Assembly: GCF_017104565.1 (NCBI RefSeq)
Contig: NZ_JAAGPD010000005.1
Span: forward strand, 271,793 to 335,792
Direction of reading: 5' to 3'
Length of the DNA stretch: 64,000 nucleotides
Source: Paraburkholderia sp. Tr-20389
GTDB lineage: Bacteria; Pseudomonadota; Gammaproteobacteria; Burkholderiales; Burkholderiaceae
The position numbers were made by a program, and so were the translations under genes. How positions within the stretch are numbered: position 1 is the stretch's first letter; the number at the start of each line of letters is the position of its first letter. Below the pieces are notes generated by a model. The model was not told where the DNA came from, did not search any database, and worked only from the letters and a program-made list of their open reading frames with translations. Positions 54,175 through 63,197 of this stretch are shown here, in pieces.

Positions 54175-55320
54175 ATGAACATCAAAATCCAAAAGCTGTT
54201 GCCGATCAGCGCTGCGGCGATGCTGTTTGCAACGTTGGCGACGACGGCTTCGGCCGACACCGTGGTCAAGATCGGCCATGTTGCACCTTTGACGGGTGGC
54301 ATCGCTCACCTGGGCAAGGACAACGAAAATGGCGCACGTCTCGCAGTTGAAGAGATCAACGCCAAGGGTCTGACGATCGGCGGCCAGAAGATCACGCTGC
54401 AACTGGATGCACAAGACGACGCAGCTGACCCGCGTACCGCTACGCAGGTCGCGCAGAAGCTGGTCGACGACAAGGTCGTCGCCGTGGTCGGTCACCTGAA
54501 CTCGGGCACGTCGATCCCGGCTTCGAAGATCTACAGCGATGCAGGCATCGTTCAGATCTCGCCGTCGGCAACGAACCCGGCTTACACGCAACAGGGCTTC
54601 AAGACGACGTACCGCGTCGTGGCAACGGACGCGCAGCAAGGTCCGGCACTGGCCAACTACGCAGCCAAGGGTCTGAAGGTCAAGAGCGTCGCGATCGTCG
54701 ACGACTCGACGGCATACGGCCAGGGTCTCGCGAACGAATTCGAAAAGATGGCGAAGTCGCTGGGTCTGAACGTGATGTCGCATGACGCGACGAACGACAA
54801 GGCTGTCGACTTCCGCGCAATTCTGACGAAGATCAAGGGCGAAAACCCGGACGCGATCATGTACGGCGGCATGGACGCCACGGGCGGCCCGTTCGCCAAG
54901 CAAGCCAAGCAGCTCGGCCTGCGCGCGAAGGTGCTGGCTGGCGACGGCGTGTGTACCGACAAGCTGTCTGACCTGGCCGGCGACGCAACCGACAACATCG
55001 TCTGCTCGGAAGCCGGTATGGCGCTCGAGAAGATGGAAGGCGGCCAGGCGTTCCAGGCGAAGTACCAGAAGCGTTTCGGTCAGCCGATCCAGATCTACGC
55101 TCCGTTCACGTATGACGCTGTGTACATCATCGTCGACGCGATGAAGCGTGCTGGCTCGACGGATCCGGCGAAGATCCTGGCAGCGATGCCGAACACCGAC
55201 TACAAGGGTGTGATCGGCGAAACGACCTTCGACTCGAAGGGCGACCTGAAGCACGGTGTGATCTCGCTGTACAACTACAAGTCCGGCAAGAAGACGCTGC
55301 TCGACGTCGTGAAGATGTAA
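54175..55320 (+). CDS. Branched-chain amino acid ABC transporter substrate-binding protein
   Basis: A 381-residue LivJ/LivK-type periplasmic binding protein. The signal peptide is MNIKIQKLLPISAAAMLFAT with cleavage near ASA-DT. Mature sequence: VVKIGHVAPLTGGIAHLGKD, DDAADPRTATQVAQKLVDDK and LNSGTSIPASKIYSDAGIVQ. GGAGA precedes the ATG at 54175. Codon use is unusually uniform and favours CTG, ACG and GTC, as in highly expressed genes. No permease or ATPase genes follow: a terminator stands at 55400-55435, so it must use a transporter encoded elsewhere. Confidence 0.95.
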   Translation: MNIKIQKLLPISAAAMLFATLATTASADTVVKIGHVAPLTGGIAHLGKDNENGARLAVEEINAKGLTIGGQKITLQLDAQDDAADPRTATQVAQKLVDDKVVAVVGHLNSGTSIPASKIYSDAGIVQISPSATNPAYTQQGFKTTYRVVATDAQQGPALANYAAKGLKVKSVAIVDDSTAYGQGLANEFEKMAKSLGLNVMSHDATNDKAVDFRAILTKIKGENPDAIMYGGMDATGGPFAKQAKQLGLRAKVLAGDGVCTDKLSDLAGDATDNIVCSEAGMALEKMEGGQAFQAKYQKRFGQPIQIYAPFTYDAVYIIVDAMKRAGSTDPAKILAAMPNTDYKGVIGETTFDSKGDLKHGVISLYNYKSGKKTLLDVVKM

Positions 55321-55399
55321 GAGCGGTTGCCGCAACCGGCGCGTACGCGGTTCGCCGCGTCGCGCAGGACGCGCACCGGCCTGACAAGGCATCATAGGA

Positions 55400-55435
55400 G
55401 GCACGCGGGTTCATTCCCGCGTGCCTTTTGTTTTG
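55400..55435 (+). terminator. Rho-independent terminator of the binding protein gene
   Basis: GGCACGCGGG (55400-55409) pairs perfectly with CCCGCGTGCC (55416-55425), followed by TTTTGTTTT. Confidence 0.92.
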
Positions 55436-55473
55436 TGCGCCCGGTTTGCGCACACCATGCGGGGGACGCGATC

Positions 55474-56481
55474 GTGACACGGATGATCGATGACGAATGG
55501 CGGCGCTGGATCGCCGAGAACCTGTTGCTCGACGCATCGCCCGAACACGTGCATGCCGTGCTCATCGAACACGGCTTCGAGCGCGAACACGCGCAATGCG
55601 AAATCGATAGCACGTTGAATAGCCCTTATTTTCTAGCGGGTTCGCGCTTGCGCAATCGTTTGCGCAAGCGCGAATGGATGCTTTCCGTGTATGGCGAGCT
55701 GAATCGCATGCGGCAGGGAGCGGATGGCGTCGAACGTCACGCGCGTCTGCCGCGCGATGCGTTTTACGAGCAGTTCTATTTTCAGAACCGTCCGGTGATC
55801 ATCACCGGCATGATCGATTCGTGGCCCGCGCGCAAGCGCTGGAATTTCGACTACTTTCGCGCGCGCTGCGCGCGTGCCGAAGTGGAAGTGCAGTTTGGCC
55901 GCGAAGCCGATGCGAACTACGAGGTCAATCAGCCGTCGCTCAGGCGCGCGATGGGTTTTGGCGAATACGTCGATCTCGTCGAACGCGCCGGCGTCACGAA
56001 CGACTTCTACATGACGGCGAACAATGCGTCGCTGAACCGTGTGGCGCTGGCGGCGTTGTGGGACGACGTGCCGCCCATCGGCGAGTATCTGGATGGCGCA
56101 GCTGCCGATGCGGGCTTTTTCTGGTTCGGTCCCGCCGGCACGAAGACGCCGTTTCATCACGATCTCACCAACAACCTGATGGCGCAGGTAGTCGGGCGTA
56201 AGCGTGTGCTGCTCGTGCCGTTCGCCGATACCGCGCATATGTACAACCATCTGCATTGCTATTCGCAGGTCGATGGCGGCGCGCTCGATCTCGAACGCTT
56301 TCCGTCGTTCGGACAGGCGCAGGTGATCGAGTGCACGCTCGAACCGGGCGAACTGCTGTTTCTGCCGATCGGCTGGTGGCATTACGTCGAGGCGCTCGAT
56401 GCTTCCGTGACAATGACCTATACGAATTTTCTGGAACGCAACGATTTTGCGCGCACGTACAGCACGTATCGCGAGCTTTGA
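55474..56481 (+). CDS. Cupin-like (JmjC-type) domain protein
   Basis: A 335-residue protein with an N-terminal helical part (MTRMIDDEWRRWIAENLLLD) and a cupin_8/JmjC oxygenase domain from about residue 100. The iron triad is His and Asp in TPFHHDLTNNLMAQ (HXD) and a distal His in GWWHYVEALD; Lys in VVGRKRVLLVP may bind 2-oxoglutarate. Relatives hydroxylate proteins or RNA-linked targets. GTG at 55474 follows GGGGGAC; the ATG three codons later is possible. Substrate unknown. Confidence 0.88.
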   Translation: MTRMIDDEWRRWIAENLLLDASPEHVHAVLIEHGFEREHAQCEIDSTLNSPYFLAGSRLRNRLRKREWMLSVYGELNRMRQGADGVERHARLPRDAFYEQFYFQNRPVIITGMIDSWPARKRWNFDYFRARCARAEVEVQFGREADANYEVNQPSLRRAMGFGEYVDLVERAGVTNDFYMTANNASLNRVALAALWDDVPPIGEYLDGAAADAGFFWFGPAGTKTPFHHDLTNNLMAQVVGRKRVLLVPFADTAHMYNHLHCYSQVDGGALDLERFPSFGQAQVIECTLEPGELLFLPIGWWHYVEALDASVTMTYTNFLERNDFARTYSTYREL

Positions 56482-56515
56482 GCGATGCCTGCGCGACGCG
56501 TTTTGAATCAGTCGT

Positions 56516-57727
56516 TCAGATGCCGAGACGGCGCAGGACCTTAGGCGCGACGAATGCGACGAGCGCCGCGCACAACGCGACGACGGACAGGCCGATGGGC
56601 AGATTCGTCACCTGCGCGACCCCGCCGATGATCACCGGTCCGAGCAGCAAGCCGAAGTACGCGAGCCCAGCGACGTGCGCGAGACCCTCGGCGGCGGGAA
56701 TCCCTTTCACGCGTGCCGCCGCCGCGAACAGCACGGGCATCATGTTGGCGAGGCCGAGGCCCATCATCGTGAAGCCAATCAGCGCCGCGACGGGATTCGG
56801 CAGAAGCAGCGCGCCGATCATGCCCGCGCAGGCCAGCGATGCACTCGCTGCCGTCAGCTGCGGCGCGCCGAAGCGTGCACGCACGGCGTCGCCGGCAAAA
56901 CGCGCGGCGGCCATGCCGCCCGAGAATGCCGCGTAGGCGGCGCTCGAAACCGCAGGCGTCGACGCGACGACGTCGCGCATATACACCGTCGCCCAGTCGT
57001 ACATCGCGCCTTCCGCGATCAACGCAATCAGCGCAATCGCACCGAGCGCCCACAGCGCCGGCGAGCGCCAGCGGTTGCCGCGCGGCGCGTGCGCGTCGGG
57101 ATGCTCGGAATGCGGAACGTGCGGCAATACAGAGGGGCACGCGGCCAGCAGCACGCCCGCGCTGATGAGCGACGCGAGCAGCAGATGCACGGCTGGCGCC
57201 ATGCCGTGCGCAAGCGCCGCGCCGCCGACGGCCGCGCCCGCCATCCCGCCGAGGCTGAACATGCCGTGCAGCGACGACATGATCGGTCGGCCGAGCGCTT
57301 CTTCGACGGCGCTCGCTTCGGCGTTCATCGCGACGTCGAGCGTTGCCATGCCGGCGCCGAAGAACGCGAGCAACACGAGCAGCATCCAGTACGACGGCAC
57401 GACGAGAATCAGCGCCGCGCACGCCGACATCATGAGACCGCCCGCCAGACATGCGCGGCGTGTGCCGACGCGCGCGATCCACGGCCCGTTCGTCACCATC
57501 GCGCCGATCGAGCCACCCGCGACCGCGAACAGCGCGACGGACAGCATCGCCGGATTCAGATGGAAGCGGTCGCGCACGGTCGGCACGTGAACGCCCCAAG
57601 ACGCATACATCATCCCGGCGATCAGGAAGAGCGCCATCGTCGCGTAACGCGCGCGGTTGCGCGCGCTCGCGGACAGATTGCGATGTGCGGCGGGGATGGA
57701 TGCGGAGTCGGAGGGGCGGTCGGACAC
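56516..57727 (-). CDS. MFS transporter (YbjJ-like)
   Basis: A 403-residue, twelve-helix transporter. Motifs: ALFLIAGMMYASWGVHVPTV in helix 1, NGPWIARVGTRRACLAGGLM in the 2-3 loop, and ATLDVAMNAEASAVEEALGR with MSSLHGMFSLGGMAGAAVGG, the last two typical of the YbjJ group. Substrate unknown. Convergent with the cupin gene, 34 bases apart. Confidence 0.88.
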   Translation of the reverse strand: MSDRPSDSASIPAAHRNLSASARNRARYATMALFLIAGMMYASWGVHVPTVRDRFHLNPAMLSVALFAVAGGSIGAMVTNGPWIARVGTRRACLAGGLMMSACAALILVVPSYWMLLVLLAFFGAGMATLDVAMNAEASAVEEALGRPIMSSLHGMFSLGGMAGAAVGGAALAHGMAPAVHLLLASLISAGVLLAACPSVLPHVPHSEHPDAHAPRGNRWRSPALWALGAIALIALIAEGAMYDWATVYMRDVVASTPAVSSAAYAAFSGGMAAARFAGDAVRARFGAPQLTAASASLACAGMIGALLLPNPVAALIGFTMMGLGLANMMPVLFAAAARVKGIPAAEGLAHVAGLAYFGLLLGPVIIGGVAQVTNLPIGLSVVALCAALVAFVAPKVLRRLGI

Positions 57728-57950
57728 GTAGAACCCGGAGATCGAAAAGGAAGAGACAGCGCAGGAGAGAAAGCGCGGTGAAAGCGTTTCCAGATTCTAG
57801 CGAAGCAATCGTGTGCCGTGCGGACAAGCCCCTGAACTAATATCTACTTTCCACGCGCGGCGTGTCGCCCGTCCTGGCCAGGATCGATGCCGGCCTCGTC
57901 GATCCATCGGGCATTGCGCAGCGCGGATTCCATCCGACGAGGACGCGAAC

Positions 57951-58616
57951 TTGAACATTCCCGCTCACGCTCCGCTACATCTGCTGCATCGGGCCGCGAT
58001 CGGCACGCTCGCCACGCATGCGCGTCAGCCGCAAGGTTTTCCGTATCCGACCGTGCTGCCGTTCGCGCCCGACGCGCGGCATCGGCCGACGATACTCGTG
58101 AGCCGGCTCGCCGAACACACGCGCAACCTGCATTCCGATCCGCGCTCGGGCTTCCTGATCGTCCATGCGCCGGACGGCGACGTGCTCAATGGCCAGCGCG
58201 TCACGCTCGTCGGCACATTCGAGCACGTCGAGCCGACGCAGGATGTGACCCAGCGCTACCTGCGCTATCACCCGGATGCCGAGCGCTACCTCGTGCTCGG
58301 CGATTTCTCTTTCTGGGTCATGTCGATCGAGCGGATGCGTTATATCGGCGGGTTTGGCGCGATGGGCTGGCTGATGGCAGACGAACTCGATCCGCTCGCG
58401 CCCGTTTCATTCGAAGAGGAAAGCGCGCTAGTCGAGATGATCGAGCGGCATCCGCGACGGCCGGCGCATGTTCGACTGCTGGGCGTCGACCGGTATGGCG
58501 CGGACCTTGTGACGTCGGACAGCCGGAAGCGCATCGTATTCGACACACCCGCTCCCGATTCGGAATCGCTGCGTGCCGTTCTCGAAGATTGCATCGCCCG
58601 GGAGACCGCCGCTTAA
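57951..58616 (+). CDS. HugZ-like pyridoxamine 5'-phosphate oxidase family protein
   Basis: A 221-residue split-barrel flavin/heme-binding protein. The N-terminal half has AAIGTLATHARQPQGFPYPT and LHSDPRSGFLIVHAPDGD; the C-terminal half has MRYIGGFGAMGWLMADELDP, a block shared with HugZ-like heme oxygenases. A TTG start at 57951 is proposed: it follows GAGGA by 8 bases and gives NIPAHAPLHLLHRA; no ATG exists upstream in a plausible place except 57813, which would add non-conserved residues. Function: heme breakdown or flavin-linked redox, unproven. Confidence 0.82.
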   Translation: MNIPAHAPLHLLHRAAIGTLATHARQPQGFPYPTVLPFAPDARHRPTILVSRLAEHTRNLHSDPRSGFLIVHAPDGDVLNGQRVTLVGTFEHVEPTQDVTQRYLRYHPDAERYLVLGDFSFWVMSIERMRYIGGFGAMGWLMADELDPLAPVSFEEESALVEMIERHPRRPAHVRLLGVDRYGADLVTSDSRKRIVFDTPAPDSESLRAVLEDCIARETAA

Positions 58617-58975
58617 GAGGCAAATGGAAGGAGGTTTTTACCGGATAAAAGGGCCGGCATTTTACACTTTGCCGGTTAAAACTCGCATCGCATGAAATGT
58701 TCCGGAATAAATTAACCATTGCTTTTCATGGTTTGGGAATTAATATGAACTTATTCCTCAGATGAGCGTTATTCAGTGAAAGAATAATTTGGCCTCGAAC
58801 TCGCCGCTTGACTGTTCGCTTGAAAGATTAAGAAATTGAGATTAATTAAATTTCACGGATGTCTTTTCCGGAGTTTCTATTTTGTGTTAATCTCGCCACC
58901 AAATTCCGAGGCATGACAACTTTCCGGACTAATCGGCATAGACCGTCCGTCCATTTATCGAACCAGAAGGAAACT
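58617..58975. other. AT-rich region upstream of hns
   Basis: 359 bases, clearly AT-rich against the genome. Imperfect arms TTTTACCGG and CCGGTTAAAA surround about 25 bases (near 58635-58681). TTGACT near 58808 is a possible -35 box. AT-rich curved DNA here would suit H-NS autoregulation. Confidence 0.5.
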
Positions 58976-59278
58976 ATGTCCTCCTACAGGGAACTACTTG
59001 CGCAGCGCGAAAAGCTCGAAAAGCAGATCGAAGAGGCGAAAGCGCGCGAGTATGCGGAAGTGTTAAACGAGATCAAGCAGAAAATGGCTGATTACGGCAT
59101 TACGCTGGCCGAACTCGGTGGCACGCGTGCGAAAGCCGTTAAACCAGCGGGCCGTCCCCGTGCCGGCGTTGCGCCGAAATATCGCGATCCCGCGAGCGGC
59201 AGCACCTGGTCGGGCCGCGGTAAACCGCCGCGCTGGATTGCAGGCCAAGACCGCGAAAAATTTCTCATCGAGAAATAA
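58976..59278 (+). CDS. H-NS family nucleoid-associated protein
   Basis: A 100-residue DNA-bridging silencer. An N-terminal coiled coil (SSYRELLAQREKLEKQIEEA) drives oligomerisation, followed by a flexible linker (TRAKAVKPAGRPRAGVAPK) and the DNA-binding tail YRDPASGSTWSGRGKPPRWI of the betaproteobacterial type. AAGGAAA precedes the ATG. It has its own intrinsic terminator, so it is monocistronic. It binds AT-rich DNA and probably its own upstream region. Confidence 0.94.
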   Translation: MSSYRELLAQREKLEKQIEEAKAREYAEVLNEIKQKMADYGITLAELGGTRAKAVKPAGRPRAGVAPKYRDPASGSTWSGRGKPPRWIAGQDREKFLIEK

Positions 59279-59316
59279 TATGACTTAATGCTTGCACCGC
59301 GAGCAATGCATTAAAG

Positions 59317-59349
59317 AAAACCGCGCCGCATTGAGGGGCGCGGTTTTTT
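59317..59349 (+). terminator. Rho-independent terminator of the H-NS gene
   Basis: CCGCGCC (59321-59327) pairs with GGCGCGG (59337-59343), extended by flanking AAAA/TTTT pairing, with T6 behind it. Confidence 0.92.
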
Positions 59350-59408
59350 ATTGGCTGTTTGCTTATCAATTCTTAGCGTGAAGCGGGCACCTGGCAGCGG
59401 TAGCTATG

Positions 59409-59425
59409 ATGCGAATGCTTCGCAT
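59409..59425. promoter_or_regulatory. Small palindrome upstream of the cation transporter
   Basis: ATGCGAA and TTCGCAT flank TGC, about 100 bases before the CDF gene, in AT-richer DNA. Could be an operator; the regulator is unknown. Confidence 0.35.
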
Positions 59426-59525
59426 TATGATAAACACATGATTTAAAAGCTCTTTTTTCATCGCTTAACAGCGGATTCACGAAGCGACGGGTAGAATTAA
59501 TGGTAACGAACCCGCTTCCCTTCAA

Positions 59526-60728
59526 ATGTCTTCCACCTTGGCCGCCCAGTCTGCGGAAAAACAGCGCGTCGCGCGCAAAAGCACTTACGTCAGCATCGCA
59601 CTCAATGCGGTGCTGATGTCGATGCAGATTGTGATTGGCGTGTTCGCGCATTCCCAGGCGCTCGTCGCGGACGGCGTGCATTCCCTCGCCGATCTCGTTT
59701 CCGATTTTGTCGTGCTGATTGCGAATCGGCATAGCGCGGCTGAGCCGGACGCGGATCACAACTACGGACATAGCCGTTACGAAACGGTCGCTTCGTTATT
59801 TCTCGGCGGCCTGCTGATCTCGGTCGGCGTAGGCATGCTGTGGCGCGCCGGCACGCGTCTCTCCGATATGCAGAACATCCCCGCCGTGCATCTGAGCGCG
59901 TTGGTCGTGGCGATCGCCGTGCTGCTGTCGAAGGAAGGGCTCTTCCGTTACATGCTGCGCGAGGCGCAGCGGGTGCGGTCGGCGATGCTGATTGCGAACG
60001 CGTGGCACGCTCGCTCGGACGCGGCCTCGTCGCTGGTGGTGGCGCTGGGTATTCTCGGGAGCATCGCGGGCGTGCGTCTGCTCGATCCCATCGCGGCCGC
60101 GATCGTCGGCTTCATGGTCGCGCGCATGGGCTGGACGTTCGGCTGGGACGCGCTGCAGGATCTCTCCGATCGCGCACTCGACGAAGCCGACACTGCGGAT
60201 CTTCGTTCACGCATCATGTCGACGCCAGGCGTGCGCGACGTTCACGAATTGCGCACGCGGAAAATGGGCGACTTTGCGCTGGTCGACGCACACATTCTCG
60301 TCGATCCGATGATCTCGGTTTCCGAAGGGCACTACATCGCGGAGACGGCGCGCTCTCGCGTGCTGTCGGACAACCGCGTGCTCGACGCGCTGATCCACGT
60401 CGACCCTGAGAATGATGCGATTGCACGGCCGCCCGTCAATCTGCCGCCGCGTGCAAAGATCGCCGCAGAAGTTGAAACGGCGCTTGCCGCACAGGGGCTC
60501 AAGGCGGCCAGTGTGAATCTGCATTATCTGAGCACCGGGCTCGACATCGAGGTGACATTGCAGCCGTCCAGGCTCGGCGCGCTGGAAAGCGAAGTGCATC
60601 AACTCGAACGAGTCGATCTGGAGGCACTGAAGCTCAGACTGGGCGCGCGACGTTTGAGCGTGACGCACGCCGTCGATGTGTCGACGGCCGGCGCGGAACT
60701 GGCGCGCGAGCCGCGTGGCGATGCGTGA
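59526..60728 (+). CDS. Cation diffusion facilitator (CDF) metal exporter
   Basis: A 400-residue, six-helix divalent metal/proton antiporter with a C-terminal cytosolic domain. The metal-binding pairs are visible as HSLADLVSD in helix 2 (ADGVHSLAD) and HARSDAASS in helix 5; the DHNYGHSRYETVASL loop is a family signature. The His in helix 5 with Asp in helix 2 fits Zn, Fe or Mn transport. The C-terminal tail is longer than in FieF. Convergent with the Lrp gene, 9 bases apart. Confidence 0.93.
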   Translation: MSSTLAAQSAEKQRVARKSTYVSIALNAVLMSMQIVIGVFAHSQALVADGVHSLADLVSDFVVLIANRHSAAEPDADHNYGHSRYETVASLFLGGLLISVGVGMLWRAGTRLSDMQNIPAVHLSALVVAIAVLLSKEGLFRYMLREAQRVRSAMLIANAWHARSDAASSLVVALGILGSIAGVRLLDPIAAAIVGFMVARMGWTFGWDALQDLSDRALDEADTADLRSRIMSTPGVRDVHELRTRKMGDFALVDAHILVDPMISVSEGHYIAETARSRVLSDNRVLDALIHVDPENDAIARPPVNLPPRAKIAAEVETALAAQGLKAASVNLHYLSTGLDIEVTLQPSRLGALESEVHQLERVDLEALKLRLGARRLSVTHAVDVSTAGAELAREPRGDA

Positions 60729-60737
60729 GCGAGCGGC

Positions 60738-61196
60738 TTAAAGCGGCAGTTGCGTATCGAACTTGATCTCGCGCAGCACGACGCTCGTGCGCACCTGCGC
60801 GACGGCGGGGATCTTGAAGATGCGGTCGTGCAGGAAGGTGTCGTACGCCTTGATGTCGGGCGCGACGATCTTGAGGATGTAATCGGATTCGCCCGTGGTG
60901 CTGTAGCACTCGGTCACTTCCGGGCAGGTGGCGATTTCGCGTTCGAACTGCTCGACGCCGCCTTCCGTATGCCGTGTGAGGTGAATATGCGCGAGCGCGC
61001 ACACGTGCAAGCCGAGCTTTTCGCGGTCGAGCAACGCCGTGTATCGCTGGATGATGCCCGATTGCTCCATGTCCTTGATGCGCCGCCAGCACGGCGTGCT
61101 GGAGAGCCCGACCTGGTCGGAGATTTCCTGCACCGAACGGCGCGCGTCTAGCTGCAAAAGACGCAAGATCTTTTGAGAGAACGTATCGAGTGTCAA
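60738..61196 (-). CDS. Lrp/AsnC-family transcriptional regulator
   Basis: A 152-residue regulator. HTH region: KILRLLQLDARRSVQEISDQ followed by VGLSSTPCWRRIKDMEQSGI. The C-terminal RAM (effector-binding) domain starts near GLHVCALAHIHLTRH and includes VTECYSTTGESDYILKIVAP. Full length for the family. Target genes and amino acid effector unknown; it lies 103 bases behind the exonuclease gene. Confidence 0.93.
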   Translation of the reverse strand: MTLDTFSQKILRLLQLDARRSVQEISDQVGLSSTPCWRRIKDMEQSGIIQRYTALLDREKLGLHVCALAHIHLTRHTEGGVEQFEREIATCPEVTECYSTTGESDYILKIVAPDIKAYDTFLHDRIFKIPAVAQVRTSVVLREIKFDTQLPL

Positions 61197-61299
61197 CTGC
61201 GCCTCCGTTGTCGCGTCGCCTTTTCATCAATGTTAGAGGCCGCGGAAACGAAACGCAATCCAAAACGCCGATACTGAGGGAGATTCCCTAAATTGCCGC

Positions 61300-61914
61300 C
61301 TACTCGGCGGGTTTTTGTCCTGAGTCGTCCCCATCAGCTTCTGACACCACGGCGCTCTGGCTCTGGCGCAGTTCAGCGAGCATGTTGCAGAAGAGCGCGC
61401 CTTGCTCGATGGCGTCGTCGAGCGCGACGTGCGTGTGCGGATGGTCGTCGAACCAGTGCTTCGGAAAGCGCGGCTTGATGCACTTGCGATAGGGCAGGCC
61501 CGTCATCGCGAACGCGAGCGTCTTGATGTCGAGCGCCGACCACGAGAACGGGCAGCGGCCGGCGAAACGCATCATGTACCAGAACATGAAGGTGAAATCG
61601 AAGCCCGCCGGCATCGCAACGAACACAGGTTTGCCCGGCAGCGCCTCGACCCATTCGACGTACGCGACGAGCGCCGCCGCCGGCTGCTGCAAGTCCTTGC
61701 GGCTCGCGGCCCATGCGTCCGGTTGTGTCTTCCACCATGCCTCCTGCACGGGATGAGGCGCTGCGCCTTCGAGCAATTCGAGATTTGCCGAGAAGGTGCC
61801 GATCAACTGCTTGTCGGCCGTGTACGCCGCCGATGCGAAACTCAGCATCGAATGCGGGCCGGGAATCGGGCCGTCCGCTTCGACGTCGGTGCTCACATAG
61901 ATTTCGACGCTCAT
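61300..61914 (-). CDS. 3'-5' exonuclease-like protein (DEDD fold)
   Basis: A 204-residue protein with DEDD nuclease motifs: first Asp and Glu in [14 protein letters not shown], an Asp in [11 protein letters not shown] and the His/Asp pair in [11 protein letters not shown]. Its length suits a single exonuclease domain; no helicase or polymerase part. Possible RNA or DNA trimming role. The start overlaps the MBL gene stop by four bases (ATGA), so the two are coupled. The stop codon lies within a small hairpin (CCGCC/GGCGG). Confidence 0.82.
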   Translation of the reverse strand: MSVEIYVSTDVEADGPIPGPHSMLSFASAAYTADKQLIGTFSANLELLEGAAPHPVQEAWWKTQPDAWAASRKDLQQPAAALVAYVEWVEALPGKPVFVAMPAGFDFTFMFWYMMRFAGRCPFSWSALDIKTLAFAMTGLPYRKCIKPRFPKHWFDDHPHTHVALDDAIEQGALFCNMLAELRQSQSAVVSEADGDDSGQKPAE

Positions 61915-62555
61915 GCCCTGACTCCGTCCGCGACATACGGATTCGTGCGGCGCTCGTCGCCGAACGTTGATGTGGGACCGTGGCCGGGAACGAACGTGAC
62001 GTCGTCGCCGAGCGGCCAGAGCTTTTCGCGGATCGAGCGGATCAGGTCGCCGTGATTGCCGCGCGGGAAGTCCGTGCGGCCGATCGAACCGGCGAACAGC
62101 ACGTCGCCGACCAGTGCGAGGCGATGCTTGCGGCTGAAGAAGATCACGTGTCCCGGCGTGTGCCCTGGGCAGTGATACACCTCGAGTGTTTCATCGCCGA
62201 ACGTGACCGTGTCGTGGTCGTTCAGCCAGCGCGTCGGCTCGAATGCCTCGGCGGCGGGAAAGCCGAAACGCAGGCTTTGCTGGGGCAACTGGTCGATCCA
62301 GAAGCGCTCGTCGACATGTGGGCCTTCGATCGGCACACCGTAGTGCTCCGCCAGCGTCTTCGCGCCCGCGCAGTGATCGATATGGCCGTGCGTCAGCAGC
62401 ACCTTTTCGACCGACACCTTTTGGCGCTCCACCTCGGCCTTGATGATATCGAGATCGCCGCCCGGATCGACGATGGCCGCCCGCCCGGTCTTTTCGCAGA
62501 CGAGCAGGGAACTGTTCTGCTGGAACGGCGTGACGGGGATCAGCGTGACTTTCAT
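61911..62555 (-). CDS. MBL-fold metallo-hydrolase (glyoxalase II/YcbL-like)
   Basis: A 214-residue zinc hydrolase. Metal motif [10 protein letters not shown] (HXHXDH), then [30 protein letters not shown] and [10 protein letters not shown], all zinc ligands kept. The sequence fits YcbL-type glyoxalase II relatives that hydrolyse thioesters such as lactoylglutathione. The ATG at 62555 gives [20 protein letters not shown], the usual start. Coupled to the downstream exonuclease gene. Confidence 0.92.
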   Translation of the reverse strand: MKVTLIPVTPFQQNSSLLVCEKTGRAAIVDPGGDLDIIKAEVERQKVSVEKVLLTHGHIDHCAGAKTLAEHYGVPIEGPHVDERFWIDQLPQQSLRFGFPAAEAFEPTRWLNDHDTVTFGDETLEVYHCPGHTPGHVIFFSRKHRLALVGDVLFAGSIGRTDFPRGNHGDLIRSIREKLWPLGDDVTFVPGHGPTSTFGDERRTNPYVADGVRA

Positions 62556-62704
62556 GAGTGAGCGCGTGCTTGAAAAACTCGATTGTACCGGCCGTAGCGG
62601 CGCATGCCATTGGCCGAAAAGCCGACTGGCGAATACGAATTTTTGCAGTAATAGTGAGAATTCATCGGCGGCAAGTTGAGGTAGAGAACACAAGATTGTG
62701 TTTT

Positions 62705-62713
62705 TGGTATAAT
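62705..62713 (+). promoter_or_regulatory. Extended -10 promoter upstream of rlpA
   Basis: TGGTATAAT is a TGN-extended consensus -10 box. No -35 box is seen at the normal distance, as is common for extended -10 promoters. Confidence 0.55.
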
Positions 62714-62822
62714 CTCGGTAACAGGTGTGGGAAATCGCACCGTCTTTTGGGTGAGCAGGCGTTTCGTCCTATGAAACGGGAACGGGCGCTGCTGGTTCAC
62801 CATCAAGCAAGTGCTGTCGGTA

Positions 62823-62978
62823 ATGCCGATGGCAAATCCAGCATCGATCGCTTTTTTCGATGCGCACGTCCTGTCTAGCCAGGTGCCACGCGCCTGCCAC
62901 GGTCTCGCTACCGTAACGCTGGATGGGGCCTACGCCGCCTTCCTGAGCGCCGTGTTTTTCCGGCGCATGAGCGTGTGA
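62823..62978 (+). CDS. Possible 51-residue small protein in the rlpA leader
   Basis: Open frame MPMANPASIAFFDAHVLSSQ to FLSAVFFRRMSV with codon use like local genes and a weakly hydrophobic C-terminus. No good ribosome site is seen, and a second overlapping frame (62772-62878) exists. It could be a leader peptide or chance. I do not recognise it. Confidence 0.25.
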   Translation: MPMANPASIAFFDAHVLSSQVPRACHGLATVTLDGAYAAFLSAVFFRRMSV

Positions 62979-63197
62979 ACGTTCGATGGCGGCTTGTGGG
63001 GTCTGGCCAAAAAACTGCGGGGACAGTTGCGTCAGACGTGAAAACTAACCGTGCGGTTGCGGCTGAAGTTGCCGCGTCCGGGCTTTCATCGTCCTGCGCC
63101 AGCGTTGCGCGGTGCGCGCTCGCCCCTTGCCGCCGGAGTCGCAAGCAAACGCACAGCATTTCGTGTGATGCGGCTCGCATTTGCATCAAATTGTCTT

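Larger units (their letters stand above)
62556..63197. other. Leader region of rlpA
   Basis: 642 bases between divergent genes. An extended -10 box (TGG then TATAAT, 62705-62713) points toward rlpA, implying a transcript leader of about 480 bases. Within it lies a short open frame at 62823-62978. No other gene is supported. Confidence 0.5.
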
